A stretch of 64,000 bases of DNA from Jejuia rubra (GTDB lineage: Bacteria; Bacteroidota; Bacteroidia; Flavobacteriales; Flavobacteriaceae), in contig NZ_JBHULY010000039.1 in assembly GCF_042684665.1 (NCBI RefSeq), forward strand, positions 186,001 through 250,000, in the 5' to 3' direction. The notes beneath the pieces were generated by a model. It was not told the DNA's origin. It saw only the letters and a list, made by a program, of their open reading frames with translations, and made no database searches. The stretch's first letter is position 1, and every line of letters starts with the position of its first letter. The position numbers and the translations under genes are program-made. Positions 45,006 through 53,364 of the stretch are shown here, piece by piece.

Positions 45006-46418
45006 ATGATAAAAGTAGGATTATTTGGTATCGGATTAGATACGTATTGGCCTCAGTTTGAGGGTTTATTAGAACGATTGGAAGGCTATCAACAACAAAT
45101 AGCGGATAAAATGGAAGGCTTTGGTGCCGAAGTAGTTAATGTAGGTTTGGTGGATTCTCCAGAGGTAGCCAGGGAAAAGGCAAAAGTGTTAAAGACGGAA
45201 GACGTCGATGTACTTTTTTTATATGTATCTACCTATGCATTATCCTCTACGGTCTTGCCTGTAGTGCAAAAATTAAAATGTCCAACCATTATTTTAAACA
45301 TTCAGCCTGTTGCCGCGATAGATTATGAAAGTTTTAATAAACTGGGAGACCGGGGTACTATGACCGGCGAGTGGTTGGCCCATTGTCAAGCCTGTTCCGT
45401 ACCGGAATTGGCTAATGTCTTTAACCGTTCGGGTATAGATTATGAATTTGTAACCGGTTATTTAGGCGAACCAGCCGTATGGGATGACATCCAAGATTGG
45501 ATTGACGCCGCCAACGTCGCTAAAATTATGAGCAGTAATCGCCTAGGGGTTCTGGGGAATTACTATTGCGGTATGCTAGATGTCTATGCCGATTTAACCA
45601 AGCAATCGGCAGCTTTTGGGACTCACATTGAAATTTTAGAAATGTGCGAGGTTAAAAAATATCGAGATGCCGTAACCGAGACAGAGATAGAAGAAAAAAT
45701 AGCTGAATTCCGAAGTACTTTCGAAGTGATCGATGCCTGTGAGCAGTCTGAGTTGGTACGCGCGGCAAAGACCTCTTTAGCGCTAGACAAGCTTGTTGAA
45801 AACCATAATCTGGGCTCCATGGCGTATTATTATGAAGGCGAACCAGCCAACGAATATGAAAATATAGTTACGTCAGTAATTGCTGGAAACACCTTGCTAA
45901 CGGGGAAAAATGTGCCTGTAGCTGGTGAGTACGAAGTTAAAAATGCCCAAGCCATGAAAATTATGGATGCGTTTGGGGTTGGTGGTTCGTTCTCTGAGTT
46001 CTATGCTATGGATTTTAATGATGATATCGTAATGTTAGGGCATGACGGTCCTGCGCATTTCGCTATAGCCGAAGGCAGAGTACAACTCGTGCCTTTACCC
46101 GTATATCACGGCAAACCAGGAAAAGGTTTATCCATCCAAATGACGGTACAACATGGTCCTGTGACTTTATTGTCGGTCGTAGAAGGAAAAGATGACGTAT
46201 TTCTGTTGGTTGCTGAAGGTGAATCTGTTGAAGGGCCTGTGCTTCATATTGGTAATACCAATAGCCGTTATCGTTTTTCTATCGGTGCCAGAGCATTTAT
46301 GAACGAGTGGTCTAAACAAGGCCCGTCGCATCATTGTGCTATTGGAGTAGGGCATATTGCTAATAAAATTGAGAAATTGGGGGGTCTGTTGAAGCTTAGA
46401 GTCGAGCGTATTTGTTAG
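45006..46418 (+). CDS. L-fucose/L-arabinose isomerase family protein
   Basis: A 470-aa cytoplasmic protein of the AraA/FucI fold, which interconverts aldose and ketose sugars at a divalent metal. Length is close to AraA. Likely metal ligands are Glu308 (VAGEYE), an acidic residue in EFYAMDFND (Glu331 or Asp336), His346 (GHDG) and His442/443 (GPSHHCAIG), all in the right order. There is no signal peptide. In this locus it may isomerise a released sugar such as L-rhamnose, or a dehydrated or oxidised product, since no rhaA, rhaB or rhaD is visible. Its family is often annotated only generically, so the substrate is open. It ends its gene run; a tandem element and a new unit follow. Confidence 0.8.
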   Translation: MIKVGLFGIGLDTYWPQFEGLLERLEGYQQQIADKMEGFGAEVVNVGLVDSPEVAREKAKVLKTEDVDVLFLYVSTYALSSTVLPVVQKLKCPTIILNIQPVAAIDYESFNKLGDRGTMTGEWLAHCQACSVPELANVFNRSGIDYEFVTGYLGEPAVWDDIQDWIDAANVAKIMSSNRLGVLGNYYCGMLDVYADLTKQSAAFGTHIEILEMCEVKKYRDAVTETEIEEKIAEFRSTFEVIDACEQSELVRAAKTSLALDKLVENHNLGSMAYYYEGEPANEYENIVTSVIAGNTLLTGKNVPVAGEYEVKNAQAMKIMDAFGVGGSFSEFYAMDFNDDIVMLGHDGPAHFAIAEGRVQLVPLPVYHGKPGKGLSIQMTVQHGPVTLLSVVEGKDDVFLLVAEGESVEGPVLHIGNTNSRYRFSIGARAFMNEWSKQGPSHHCAIGVGHIANKIEKLGGLLKLRVERIC

Positions 46419-46439
46419 TTCAATTGTGCGTATCTAGGG

Positions 46440-46459
46440 CAGGATAATACAGGATAACG
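46440..46459 (+). promoter_or_regulatory. Tandem CAGGAYA element upstream of the sulfatase-RhaT unit
   Basis: CAGGATA at 46440 and again at 46450, the only copy with two identical perfect boxes. Box 2 begins 79 bp before the sulfatase start codon at 46529. The intergenic region (110 bp) has no terminator, so this marks a likely internal promoter or new transcription unit. Confidence 0.6.
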
Positions 46460-46528
46460 ATAATGGAGAGAAAGGTTAATTTCAGTTGTTCAAAAAAGTG
46501 AGTGTTTTATAAAGACAAGACTTAAAAA

Positions 46529-47968
46529 ATGACAAAATTTAAAACAACTTACCTGCTATTGCTTTTATTTATTTTGTGTTTCGGGGTTAATTGTAAAAGA
46601 GAAAAAACAAATAACAAGACTGAGGACCCGAATAAACCCAACATCATTTTCATTCTAGCAGACGATTTGGGCTATGGCGACGTGGGCTTCAATGGTCAGC
46701 AAAAAATAAAAATGCCAAATATTGATAAGCTAGCTAAAAACGGGATGGTTTTTACTAATCATTATACTGGTTCTACCGTATGTGGACCATCACGAGCGGT
46801 ATTGATGACAGGTAAGCATACAGGACACAGTACAGTAAGAGGTAACCCTAGATGGACGGCCAGTGGAACTCCGGTAGATATTAATGCAGAAGATATTACT
46901 GTGGCAGAAGAGCTTAAACGAGCAGGGTATACCACGGGTATTATTGGTAAATGGGGCTTAGCAGAAAACTTAGCAGATGGTTTACCCAACAAACAAGGAT
47001 TTGATTATTTCTACGGATTCAATCAGCATTCACCAGCACATCATTATTATCCTAAAACCATATTTGAAAACGGGAATGAGCTAACCTTAGAAGGAAACGA
47101 CCCTCAAACTAAACAAGGGCAGTATATTCACTATTTAATAAATGAAAAAGCAACTCAATTTATTGACAAAAACTATAAGGAACCTTTCTTCTTGTATTTA
47201 GCTTATACCATTCCTCATTTTGAGTTAACTATTCATGAAAAAGAAAAAGAGCAATACAAAAGCTTGGGATGGCCTAAACGCAAGATGACACCAGGGGGCT
47301 ACTATCACGATGCAGAAGGGCATACTACCTATGCAGCTATGGTTTCGACTATGGATAAAGATATTGGTAAACTTATGAAGCAACTGGAAGATCTTGGTGT
47401 TACCGAAAACACCTTGGTTATATTTGCAAGTGATAATGGGCACGAATACGACGATTTAAAAAATGAGTTTTTCAACAGTAATGGCGATTTTAAAGGACAT
47501 AAACGGGATTTGTACGAAGGTGGCATTCACACCCCATTTGTAGCCTATTGGCCCAATAAAATTAAAGCTGGTTCAACCACAAATCATCTTTCCGCTTTTT
47601 GGGACTTTTTGCCAACAGCATGTGATTTGGCTGGTATAACACCAACTGATGAAATTGATGGTATTTCTTATGCTCCAACACTTTTAGGAAATGAAAATCA
47701 GCAACAAAAACACAACTATTTGTATTGGGAGTTTAATGAAAGACAAGGGCCAATTCAAGCGGTGAGACAAAACAATTGGAAAGCTGTTAAGTTCGATAAA
47801 AAACCTGTTGAATTATATAATTTAAGTAATGATACAGGCGAGCAAAATAATATTGCAGAACAGCATCCAGAAAAGGCAAAGGAGCTACTATATTTTATCA
47901 ACAATTCTAGAACAGAACATCCGGAGTTTCCTTTGATAAAAAAGACGCTTAAAAAATATAATCATTGA
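46529..47968 (+). CDS. S1 sulfatase lipoprotein
   Basis: A 479-aa formylglycine-dependent sulfatase. The lipobox is GVNC (Cys22). The first metal-binding segment FILADDLGYGDVG (Asp45, Asp46) and the catalytic motif CGPSRA (Cys85) are intact, and FASDNGHEYDD supplies the later metal ligands. It is single-domain, typical length for arylsulfatase-A-like S1 enzymes. Likely substrates are sulfated rhamnose-containing oligomers. It begins a unit of sulfatase, sulfatase, RhaT, sulfatase and enolase-like genes, 12 bp before the next sulfatase. Activity requires a sulfatase-maturating enzyme, which is not encoded in this window. Confidence 0.92.
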   Translation: MTKFKTTYLLLLLFILCFGVNCKREKTNNKTEDPNKPNIIFILADDLGYGDVGFNGQQKIKMPNIDKLAKNGMVFTNHYTGSTVCGPSRAVLMTGKHTGHSTVRGNPRWTASGTPVDINAEDITVAEELKRAGYTTGIIGKWGLAENLADGLPNKQGFDYFYGFNQHSPAHHYYPKTIFENGNELTLEGNDPQTKQGQYIHYLINEKATQFIDKNYKEPFFLYLAYTIPHFELTIHEKEKEQYKSLGWPKRKMTPGGYYHDAEGHTTYAAMVSTMDKDIGKLMKQLEDLGVTENTLVIFASDNGHEYDDLKNEFFNSNGDFKGHKRDLYEGGIHTPFVAYWPNKIKAGSTTNHLSAFWDFLPTACDLAGITPTDEIDGISYAPTLLGNENQQQKHNYLYWEFNERQGPIQAVRQNNWKAVKFDKKPVELYNLSNDTGEQNNIAEQHPEKAKELLYFINNSRTEHPEFPLIKKTLKKYNH

Positions 47969-47980
47969 CATCTCCTAAAT

Positions 47981-49384
47981 ATGAGAATACATATAATAAT
48001 ATTGACTCTTTTGATTACCTCAATTAGCTCTTGTAATAGCCAATCCAATCGAAAACAAAATACCAAACCCAATATCGTTATCATAAATGTGGACGATATG
48101 GGGTGGAGAGATGTTGGTTTTATGGGCAGTGAGTATTACGAAACACCCAATATAGATTATTTGGCTAGTCAAGGCATGGTATTTACAAACGGCTATGCCG
48201 CATCGGCGAATTGTGCTCCAAGCAGAGCCTGTTTAATGACAGGGTTATGGACACCACGTCATGGTATTTATACGGTTAATTCTTCTGAAAGAGGGCAATC
48301 GAAAGACCGAAAACTAATTCCGACACCAAATACAACCATACTTGCGCCAACCCATGAAATCATCCCGAAAGTTTTAAAAAAGAACGGTTATAAAACATGT
48401 CATGCAGGGAAATGGCACTTGAGTCACGACCCTTTAGAATATGGGTTTGATGTGAATATTGGAGGGGGACATAACGGACTTCCCAAAAGTTATTATCCAC
48501 CCTATAAAAATGTTAAAATTGAAAAGGGTAAGAGCGAATATTTAACCGATTTGATAATGGAAAACACGTTGAAATTTGTAGATACAATTTCATCCCCATT
48601 TTTTCTGTATTATTCGCCTTATGCTGTACATACGCCAATAATGCCTGTAGATAGCTTATTGCCTAAATACAAAAATAAGGCGTCTTGGAATGGTCAAGGA
48701 AACCCTAAGTATGCCTCAATGGTTGATAATTTAGATAGAAACATTGGTTTATTAATTCAGAAGTTAAAAGAGAAAAATCTTTTCGATAATACATTTCTAG
48801 TGTTTACATCTGATAATGGCGGACTCTATGGAATAACAAAACAAAAACCTTTACGAGCAGGAAAGGGGAGTTATTACGAAGGCGGAATTAGAGAGCCTTT
48901 TTTCTTCGTTTATAACCACAAAATTAAACCTAATACAAAAAGCGATGTGCCGATAACCAATATCGATATATTTCCAACAATATTGAATTATGCTGATTTA
49001 GAAAATTCCCAACTTGAATTGGATGGAGCCAATCTATCTTCGATTTTAGAAGGAAAAACAGAAACACTAGAGCGACGATTGTTTTGGCATTTCCCTATTT
49101 ATTTACAGGCCTATTACAGAAAAGACAATGAAAATAGAGACCCTTTATTTAGAACACGGCCAGGTTCTGTGATTCGCAAAGGCGATTGGAAATTGCATTA
49201 CTATTTTGAGGATGATGGGGTAGAGTTGTATAACCTTTCTGAAGATATTGGAGAACAAAATAATTTGGCTTCAATAGAAACTGACAAAAAGGAAGAATTG
49301 TTGGGTGAGCTAAAAAACTGGTGGTTGGAAACCAATGCACCGATTCCAAAGGAGCTAAATCCAGAATTTATTTCTAAAAATTAA
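47981..49384 (+). CDS. S1 sulfatase lipoprotein
   Basis: A 467-aa S1 sulfatase with lipobox ISSC (Cys18). IINVDDMGWRDVG gives the metal aspartates (Asp38, Asp39). The catalytic motif is CAPSRA at Cys78, and FTSDNGG with KPLRAGKGSYYEGGIREP completes the active-site framework. It differs markedly from the sulfatase just upstream, so the pair is not a recent duplication and probably attacks different sulfate positions. It is the same general type as the sulfatase at 58969 (ETPNID or ETPNVDKLAS region, GKGS or GKGYxxEGGI). RhaT starts 29 bp after its stop, linking desulfation to rhamnose import. Confidence 0.92.
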   Translation: MRIHIIILTLLITSISSCNSQSNRKQNTKPNIVIINVDDMGWRDVGFMGSEYYETPNIDYLASQGMVFTNGYAASANCAPSRACLMTGLWTPRHGIYTVNSSERGQSKDRKLIPTPNTTILAPTHEIIPKVLKKNGYKTCHAGKWHLSHDPLEYGFDVNIGGGHNGLPKSYYPPYKNVKIEKGKSEYLTDLIMENTLKFVDTISSPFFLYYSPYAVHTPIMPVDSLLPKYKNKASWNGQGNPKYASMVDNLDRNIGLLIQKLKEKNLFDNTFLVFTSDNGGLYGITKQKPLRAGKGSYYEGGIREPFFFVYNHKIKPNTKSDVPITNIDIFPTILNYADLENSQLELDGANLSSILEGKTETLERRLFWHFPIYLQAYYRKDNENRDPLFRTRPGSVIRKGDWKLHYYFEDDGVELYNLSEDIGEQNNLASIETDKKEELLGELKNWWLETNAPIPKELNPEFISKN

Positions 49385-49413
49385 AGATTAATCATGATAA
49401 ATCGATTAGAATT

Positions 49414-50466
49414 ATGCAAGCAATTTTAGGTGTAATATTTCATTCGTTAGGTGGCGTGGCCGCGGGCAGTTTTTATATGCCTTACAATAAAGTAAAGGGA
49501 TGGGCCTGGGAATCCTACTGGATGGTAGGTGGGGTTATGTCTTGGTTGATTGTACCTCCGATTGCAGCGTATTTAACCGTGCCCGGGTTTGCTGAAATCA
49601 TAGCATCCAGTTCAGGAACCATTATAGGGTTTACATTTTTAATGGGGCTACTTTGGGGCGTTGGTGGTTTATCTTATGGTTTAGGCATTCGTTATTTAGG
49701 CATGTCTCTGGGTAACTCTGTTGTACTTGGGTTTTGTGCGGCTTTTGGAGCATTAGTGCCTTCTGTTTATTATAATTTCGTTCCCACGGATGGCAAAACA
49801 TCGTTTACGGAAATGCTTTCTTCCTCGGGAGGAAGAATAGTTTTTGTAGGCGTTTTGGTTTGCTTGCTCGGTATAGTTATTTCTGGTAAAGCAGGTATGA
49901 TGAAAGAGGGTGAGCTGTCAGAGGAAGAAAAGAAGAAAACTGTGAGCGAGTTCAATTTAGTAAAAGGGCTTATTGTAGCCACGTTATCAGGAATTTTAAG
50001 CGCTTTTTTTAGTTTTGGTATTGAAGCAGGAAAACCGTTGGCTGATGCCGCTGTGGTTGCGGGATATGACCATTTATACGCTAATAATGTAACTTTTGTG
50101 GTCATACTTTGGGGTGGACTTGTTACTAATTTGGTTTGGACAACTATACTAAGTCTTAAAAACAAATCATATAGGGATTTTGTGAATACCAATACCCCAA
50201 TAAAAAATAATTTAATGTTTTCTGCTTTGGCCGGCACAATTTGGTTTTTACAATTTTTCTTTTACGGTATGGGTGAGAGCAAACTGGGTAGTGGTGCAAG
50301 TTCTTGGATATTACACATGTCCACCATTATTTTAACCGCTAATTTTTGGGGTATCTATCGTAAAGAATGGCATGGGGTGGCCAGTAAAACTAAATGGACA
50401 ATTACTGCTGGTATCACAGTAATTCTATTATCCGTAGTATTGGTTGGAATAGGCAATTCGTTATAA
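49414..50466 (+). CDS. rhaT: L-rhamnose/proton symporter RhaT
   Basis: A 350-aa inner-membrane transporter of the RhaT family, which imports L-rhamnose with protons. The start MQAILGVIFHSLGGVAAGSF and the following YMPYNKVKGWAWESYW are characteristic of RhaT, and about ten hydrophobic segments span the length, with a charged loop near residues 160-175 (EGELSEEEKKK). It has the family's usual size. This is the clearest sign that free L-rhamnose is an end product of the locus. It sits between sulfatase genes, 29 bp after one, with a 78-bp gap to the next. Rhamnose catabolic enzymes other than the isomerase-like gene are not in the window. Confidence 0.93.
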   Translation: MQAILGVIFHSLGGVAAGSFYMPYNKVKGWAWESYWMVGGVMSWLIVPPIAAYLTVPGFAEIIASSSGTIIGFTFLMGLLWGVGGLSYGLGIRYLGMSLGNSVVLGFCAAFGALVPSVYYNFVPTDGKTSFTEMLSSSGGRIVFVGVLVCLLGIVISGKAGMMKEGELSEEEKKKTVSEFNLVKGLIVATLSGILSAFFSFGIEAGKPLADAAVVAGYDHLYANNVTFVVILWGGLVTNLVWTTILSLKNKSYRDFVNTNTPIKNNLMFSALAGTIWFLQFFFYGMGESKLGSGASSWILHMSTIILTANFWGIYRKEWHGVASKTKWTITAGITVILLSVVLVGIGNSL

Positions 50467-50544
50467 CCTTAAATTTAGATACATAGGGATAACTTATTGA
50501 CTTATAACTTATTTTAAATAATTAAAAGGTAGTTTTAATTTATC

Positions 50545-52002
50545 ATGGAACAAATAAAAAAGCAGTGCATATTATTTTTCGCAGTAGTGTGTTTATTCTC
50601 ATGTAGAAGCAAAACAAGTGAGGAAAAGGTTGTAGTCCAAAAACCCAACCTACTCTTCATTTTTGCAGACCAATACAGACAGGCCTCATTGGGTTTTTTA
50701 AATGAAGACCCTGTGTACACTCCAAACTTAGATAAGCTTGCAAAAGAAGGCGTTTTTTTTAGTGAAGCCGTGTCAAACAACCCATTATGTAGTCCGTATA
50801 GAGCCATGTTGATGACAGGGCGGTATTCACTATCCACAGGTGTGGTGGAAAATTGCAACTCTCAACGAACAGAGTTTGGGAACTATTTAAAAAAAGATGA
50901 GGTTTGTATTTCAGATGTTTTAGTTGACAATGGTTACAATGCTGGTTATATTGGTAAATGGCATTTAGATGGTCCAGAGCCAACACCACCAGATGTAAAA
51001 CGTGTTTGGGATACTTGGTGCCCACCAGATAGAAGGCATGGGTTCTCGTTTTGGTATGCTTACGGTACTCATAACAGGCATAATGCTCCTTATTATTGGA
51101 CTACAAATGCTAAAGAAGATGAAAAAACATACATCAAAAAATGGTCTGCAGAACACGAGGCTGATGTTATTATGGATTATTTAGATAACACTGAGAATCA
51201 GCGAAAAAGTAAAGAGCCATTTGCCTTGTTTTGGTCTATTAATCCACCACATACACCGTTTAAACAAGTGCCAGAACGTTACCAAAAACGTTATGAAGGC
51301 TTAGATTATAAAGAAGTGTTGAATCGTCCAAATGTTCAGTTTACTGATAATTATGATTTGAAAAGAGGAGACCATGGCGTAGAAAAACGTTTAAATGAAG
51401 CCAAAGATTATTTTGCTTCTGTTAATGGCGTGGATGACCAAATAGGTCGTGTTATCGAAAAATTAAAGGAGAAAGGCTTATATGAAAATACTATTATTGT
51501 GTTTTCAGCAGATCATGGTGAAATGTTAGGAAGCCAAGGGTTGATGCATAAAAATGTTTGGTTTAAAGAGGCGTATAGTATTCCTTTTATAGTTCATTAT
51601 CCAAAGAAAGTTAAGCCGAAAAAAGAGGATTTACTAATCAGCGTACCAGATTATATGCCAACGCTTCTGGGATTAATGGATTTAAAGACTGAAATTCCTA
51701 AGGTTGTTGAAGGTGTTGATTATTCCAATCTATTTTTTGATAAGGAAGTCATCCGTCCAGAAAAGCAGTTGTATTTTGGTGGTAAAAGTTTTGTATCAAA
51801 AGGCGATGCCAGAGGTTTTCGAACTAAAGACTATACTTACGCTGTGGTAAGACATGAAAATGGGGATAAGTATCATTATCTTTATCATGATGCTGTAGAC
51901 CCGTATCAAATGACCAATATTTGGGGTGAAAACCCTGAGCTGGATCATAAAATGGAGTCTGAATTAGCTGAATTACTAACCTCTATGAACGACCCTTGGT
52001 AA
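50545..52002 (+). CDS. S1 sulfatase lipoprotein with CSPYR motif
   Basis: A 485-aa S1 sulfatase with lipobox LFSC (Cys20). The first metal segment reads FIFADQYRQ, so the usual second aspartate is a glutamine (Asp42, Gln43), a form known in several sulfatases. The catalytic motif is CSPYRAMLMTG with Cys82 as the formylglycine precursor; tyrosine replaces the common serine at the fourth position. FSADHGEMLGSQGLMHK provides the second metal cluster and resembles choline-sulfatase-type S1 members. Residues VNGVDDQIGRVIEKLKEKG are the normal helix before it. The enzyme looks active and probably has a different specificity from the other four. The enolase-like gene follows 15 bp later. Confidence 0.9.
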   Translation: MEQIKKQCILFFAVVCLFSCRSKTSEEKVVVQKPNLLFIFADQYRQASLGFLNEDPVYTPNLDKLAKEGVFFSEAVSNNPLCSPYRAMLMTGRYSLSTGVVENCNSQRTEFGNYLKKDEVCISDVLVDNGYNAGYIGKWHLDGPEPTPPDVKRVWDTWCPPDRRHGFSFWYAYGTHNRHNAPYYWTTNAKEDEKTYIKKWSAEHEADVIMDYLDNTENQRKSKEPFALFWSINPPHTPFKQVPERYQKRYEGLDYKEVLNRPNVQFTDNYDLKRGDHGVEKRLNEAKDYFASVNGVDDQIGRVIEKLKEKGLYENTIIVFSADHGEMLGSQGLMHKNVWFKEAYSIPFIVHYPKKVKPKKEDLLISVPDYMPTLLGLMDLKTEIPKVVEGVDYSNLFFDKEVIRPEKQLYFGGKSFVSKGDARGFRTKDYTYAVVRHENGDKYHYLYHDAVDPYQMTNIWGENPELDHKMESELAELLTSMNDPW

Positions 52003-52017
52003 ATTGAAGCATTACAA

Positions 52018-53241
52018 ATGAAAACAAACCGTCGAAATTTTATAAAAGGTATCTCTAGTGTTGGACTATTCAGTTTATCCTATCCTTTATTATCATCCTG
52101 TATTAGTGATAAAGAAGTATTGGCTGAGAAAATCACAAAAATTGAATTTTACCAATACAACATCAATATACCACGTTATTTTTCTTTTGGTACTTGGTTA
52201 AATCGTCAACACATATTTATGAAAATTAGTGCAGGCGATTATTATGGCTGGTCTGAAATTCCTGCTTCTAGAAATAATCCTGAAGTCGATTTGAGCCCAT
52301 GGGTTAACTATGTAAAACAGTTCAAAGGTTTACAAGTTTTAGAAGCGCAAAAATTGTTACAATCTCAACAAGTAAAAGGTTCTAAAACATCTTTTAAATA
52401 TTTAGAATTGATGGATATGGGTTTGCTTGATTTGGCAGGTCGTTTGCAAAATAAACCTTCGGTTGAATTATTAGGGTTGCATCAAAAAGAAGCCGTTCCT
52501 GGTTTATATTGTATTTTACATAAAGATGAAGGTAAAGTACGTGAGGAAGCTGAAAAAAGTTTGAAGCAAAACCTTGGGCACCACATGAAATTTAAAATGT
52601 ATGGTGATGTTGAGGTGGATTTAAAGTTACTTCGAATTATTCGCGAGGTTTTAGGAAAAGATGCTACTGTGATTTCTGATGTCAATAAAGGATATAAAAA
52701 ATGGAAATCGCTAGAAGAATTGGCTGAAATTTTAAATACTTTTAAAGAGAATGGGCTTAATGCCATTGAAGATCCAGCGCCTTTAAGCACTGACCAATGG
52801 ATTGCACTCCAAAAAATGACTGGAGATTTAGATTTAATTCCAGATGCACCCATGCGTCCAGCTTGGTTGGGTGTAGATAAATTACAAAAGGGGATGGGGC
52901 GAATTATCAACTTGCATCCTTCTACAATGGCAAGTTTTAGTCATACAGCTATGTTGGCAAAAAAAGTACATGATATTGGTGCAAAAGTTATGATTGGTGA
53001 TGATAGTTTGGTGGGGCCTGCATGTACCGCATGGCAACAAATTGCTATTGGTTCAGGGGCTACTTGGGTTGAAGCTATTGAGAAAGAAGAGGATTCTAAA
53101 GAATATTTGGAATGTATATTAAAATCTGCCACCACTAAACGAAGTGATGGTTATTATAAAATGGACTCAAGACCAGGTTTTGGTTTAGAGCTTGATGAAA
53201 AGCGACTAAAGCGCATTTGTAAACGGTATATTGAGGTCTAA
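52018..53241 (+). CDS. Exported enolase-superfamily (mandelate racemase/muconate lactonizing) protein
   Basis: A 407-aa member of the enolase superfamily, whose enzymes abstract the proton next to a carboxylate (sugar-acid dehydratases, racemases, epimerases). The barrel carries a KxK motif (KFK, 191-193) and probable metal ligands Asp221 (SDVNKG), Glu251 (IEDP) and Asp276 (IPDAP). Unusually it begins with a twin-arginine signal (NRRNFIKG) ending in a lipobox (LSSC, Cys28), so it should be exported and anchored. Most characterised relatives are cytoplasmic. In this locus it could dehydrate or epimerise a uronic acid or uronate-containing oligomer in the periplasm, for example glucuronate versus iduronate; this is inference. 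It follows a sulfatase by 15 bp. Confidence 0.8.
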   Translation: MKTNRRNFIKGISSVGLFSLSYPLLSSCISDKEVLAEKITKIEFYQYNINIPRYFSFGTWLNRQHIFMKISAGDYYGWSEIPASRNNPEVDLSPWVNYVKQFKGLQVLEAQKLLQSQQVKGSKTSFKYLELMDMGLLDLAGRLQNKPSVELLGLHQKEAVPGLYCILHKDEGKVREEAEKSLKQNLGHHMKFKMYGDVEVDLKLLRIIREVLGKDATVISDVNKGYKKWKSLEELAEILNTFKENGLNAIEDPAPLSTDQWIALQKMTGDLDLIPDAPMRPAWLGVDKLQKGMGRIINLHPSTMASFSHTAMLAKKVHDIGAKVMIGDDSLVGPACTAWQQIAIGSGATWVEAIEKEEDSKEYLECILKSATTKRSDGYYKMDSRPGFGLELDEKRLKRICKRYIEV

Positions 53242-53286
53242 ATTATTTAATTCTCATCATCTTTCTTAAATTAAGTATGTGATTTC

Positions 53287-53306
53287 CGTGAAGGTACAGG
53301 ATATTT
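53287..53306 (+). promoter_or_regulatory. CAGGATA element upstream of GH78 (one strong box)
   Basis: A perfect CAGGATA at 53297 lies 68 bp before the GH78 start at 53365. The position 10 bp upstream (CGTGAAG at 53287) matches only 3 of 7 bases, so this copy has one good box. It sits in the 123-bp gap after the enolase-like gene, at the start of a new unit. Confidence 0.4.
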
Positions 53307-53364
53307 GTTAAAGAACACTTCACTACATTCACCAGTATTTACTTTAAAAAGCAATTTCGTTAAA

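Noticed and set aside
50480..50500. AGATACATAGGGATAAC before the sulfatase at 50545 as another CAGGAYA element
   Set aside because: It has GGGATA but no CAGGAYA box at the right phase, and the 10-bp period is not kept.
50545..52002. The CSPYR and Asp-Gln changes as signs of a dead sulfatase
   Set aside because: The cysteine, proline and arginine of the motif and the second metal cluster are intact, and active sulfatases with such changes exist.
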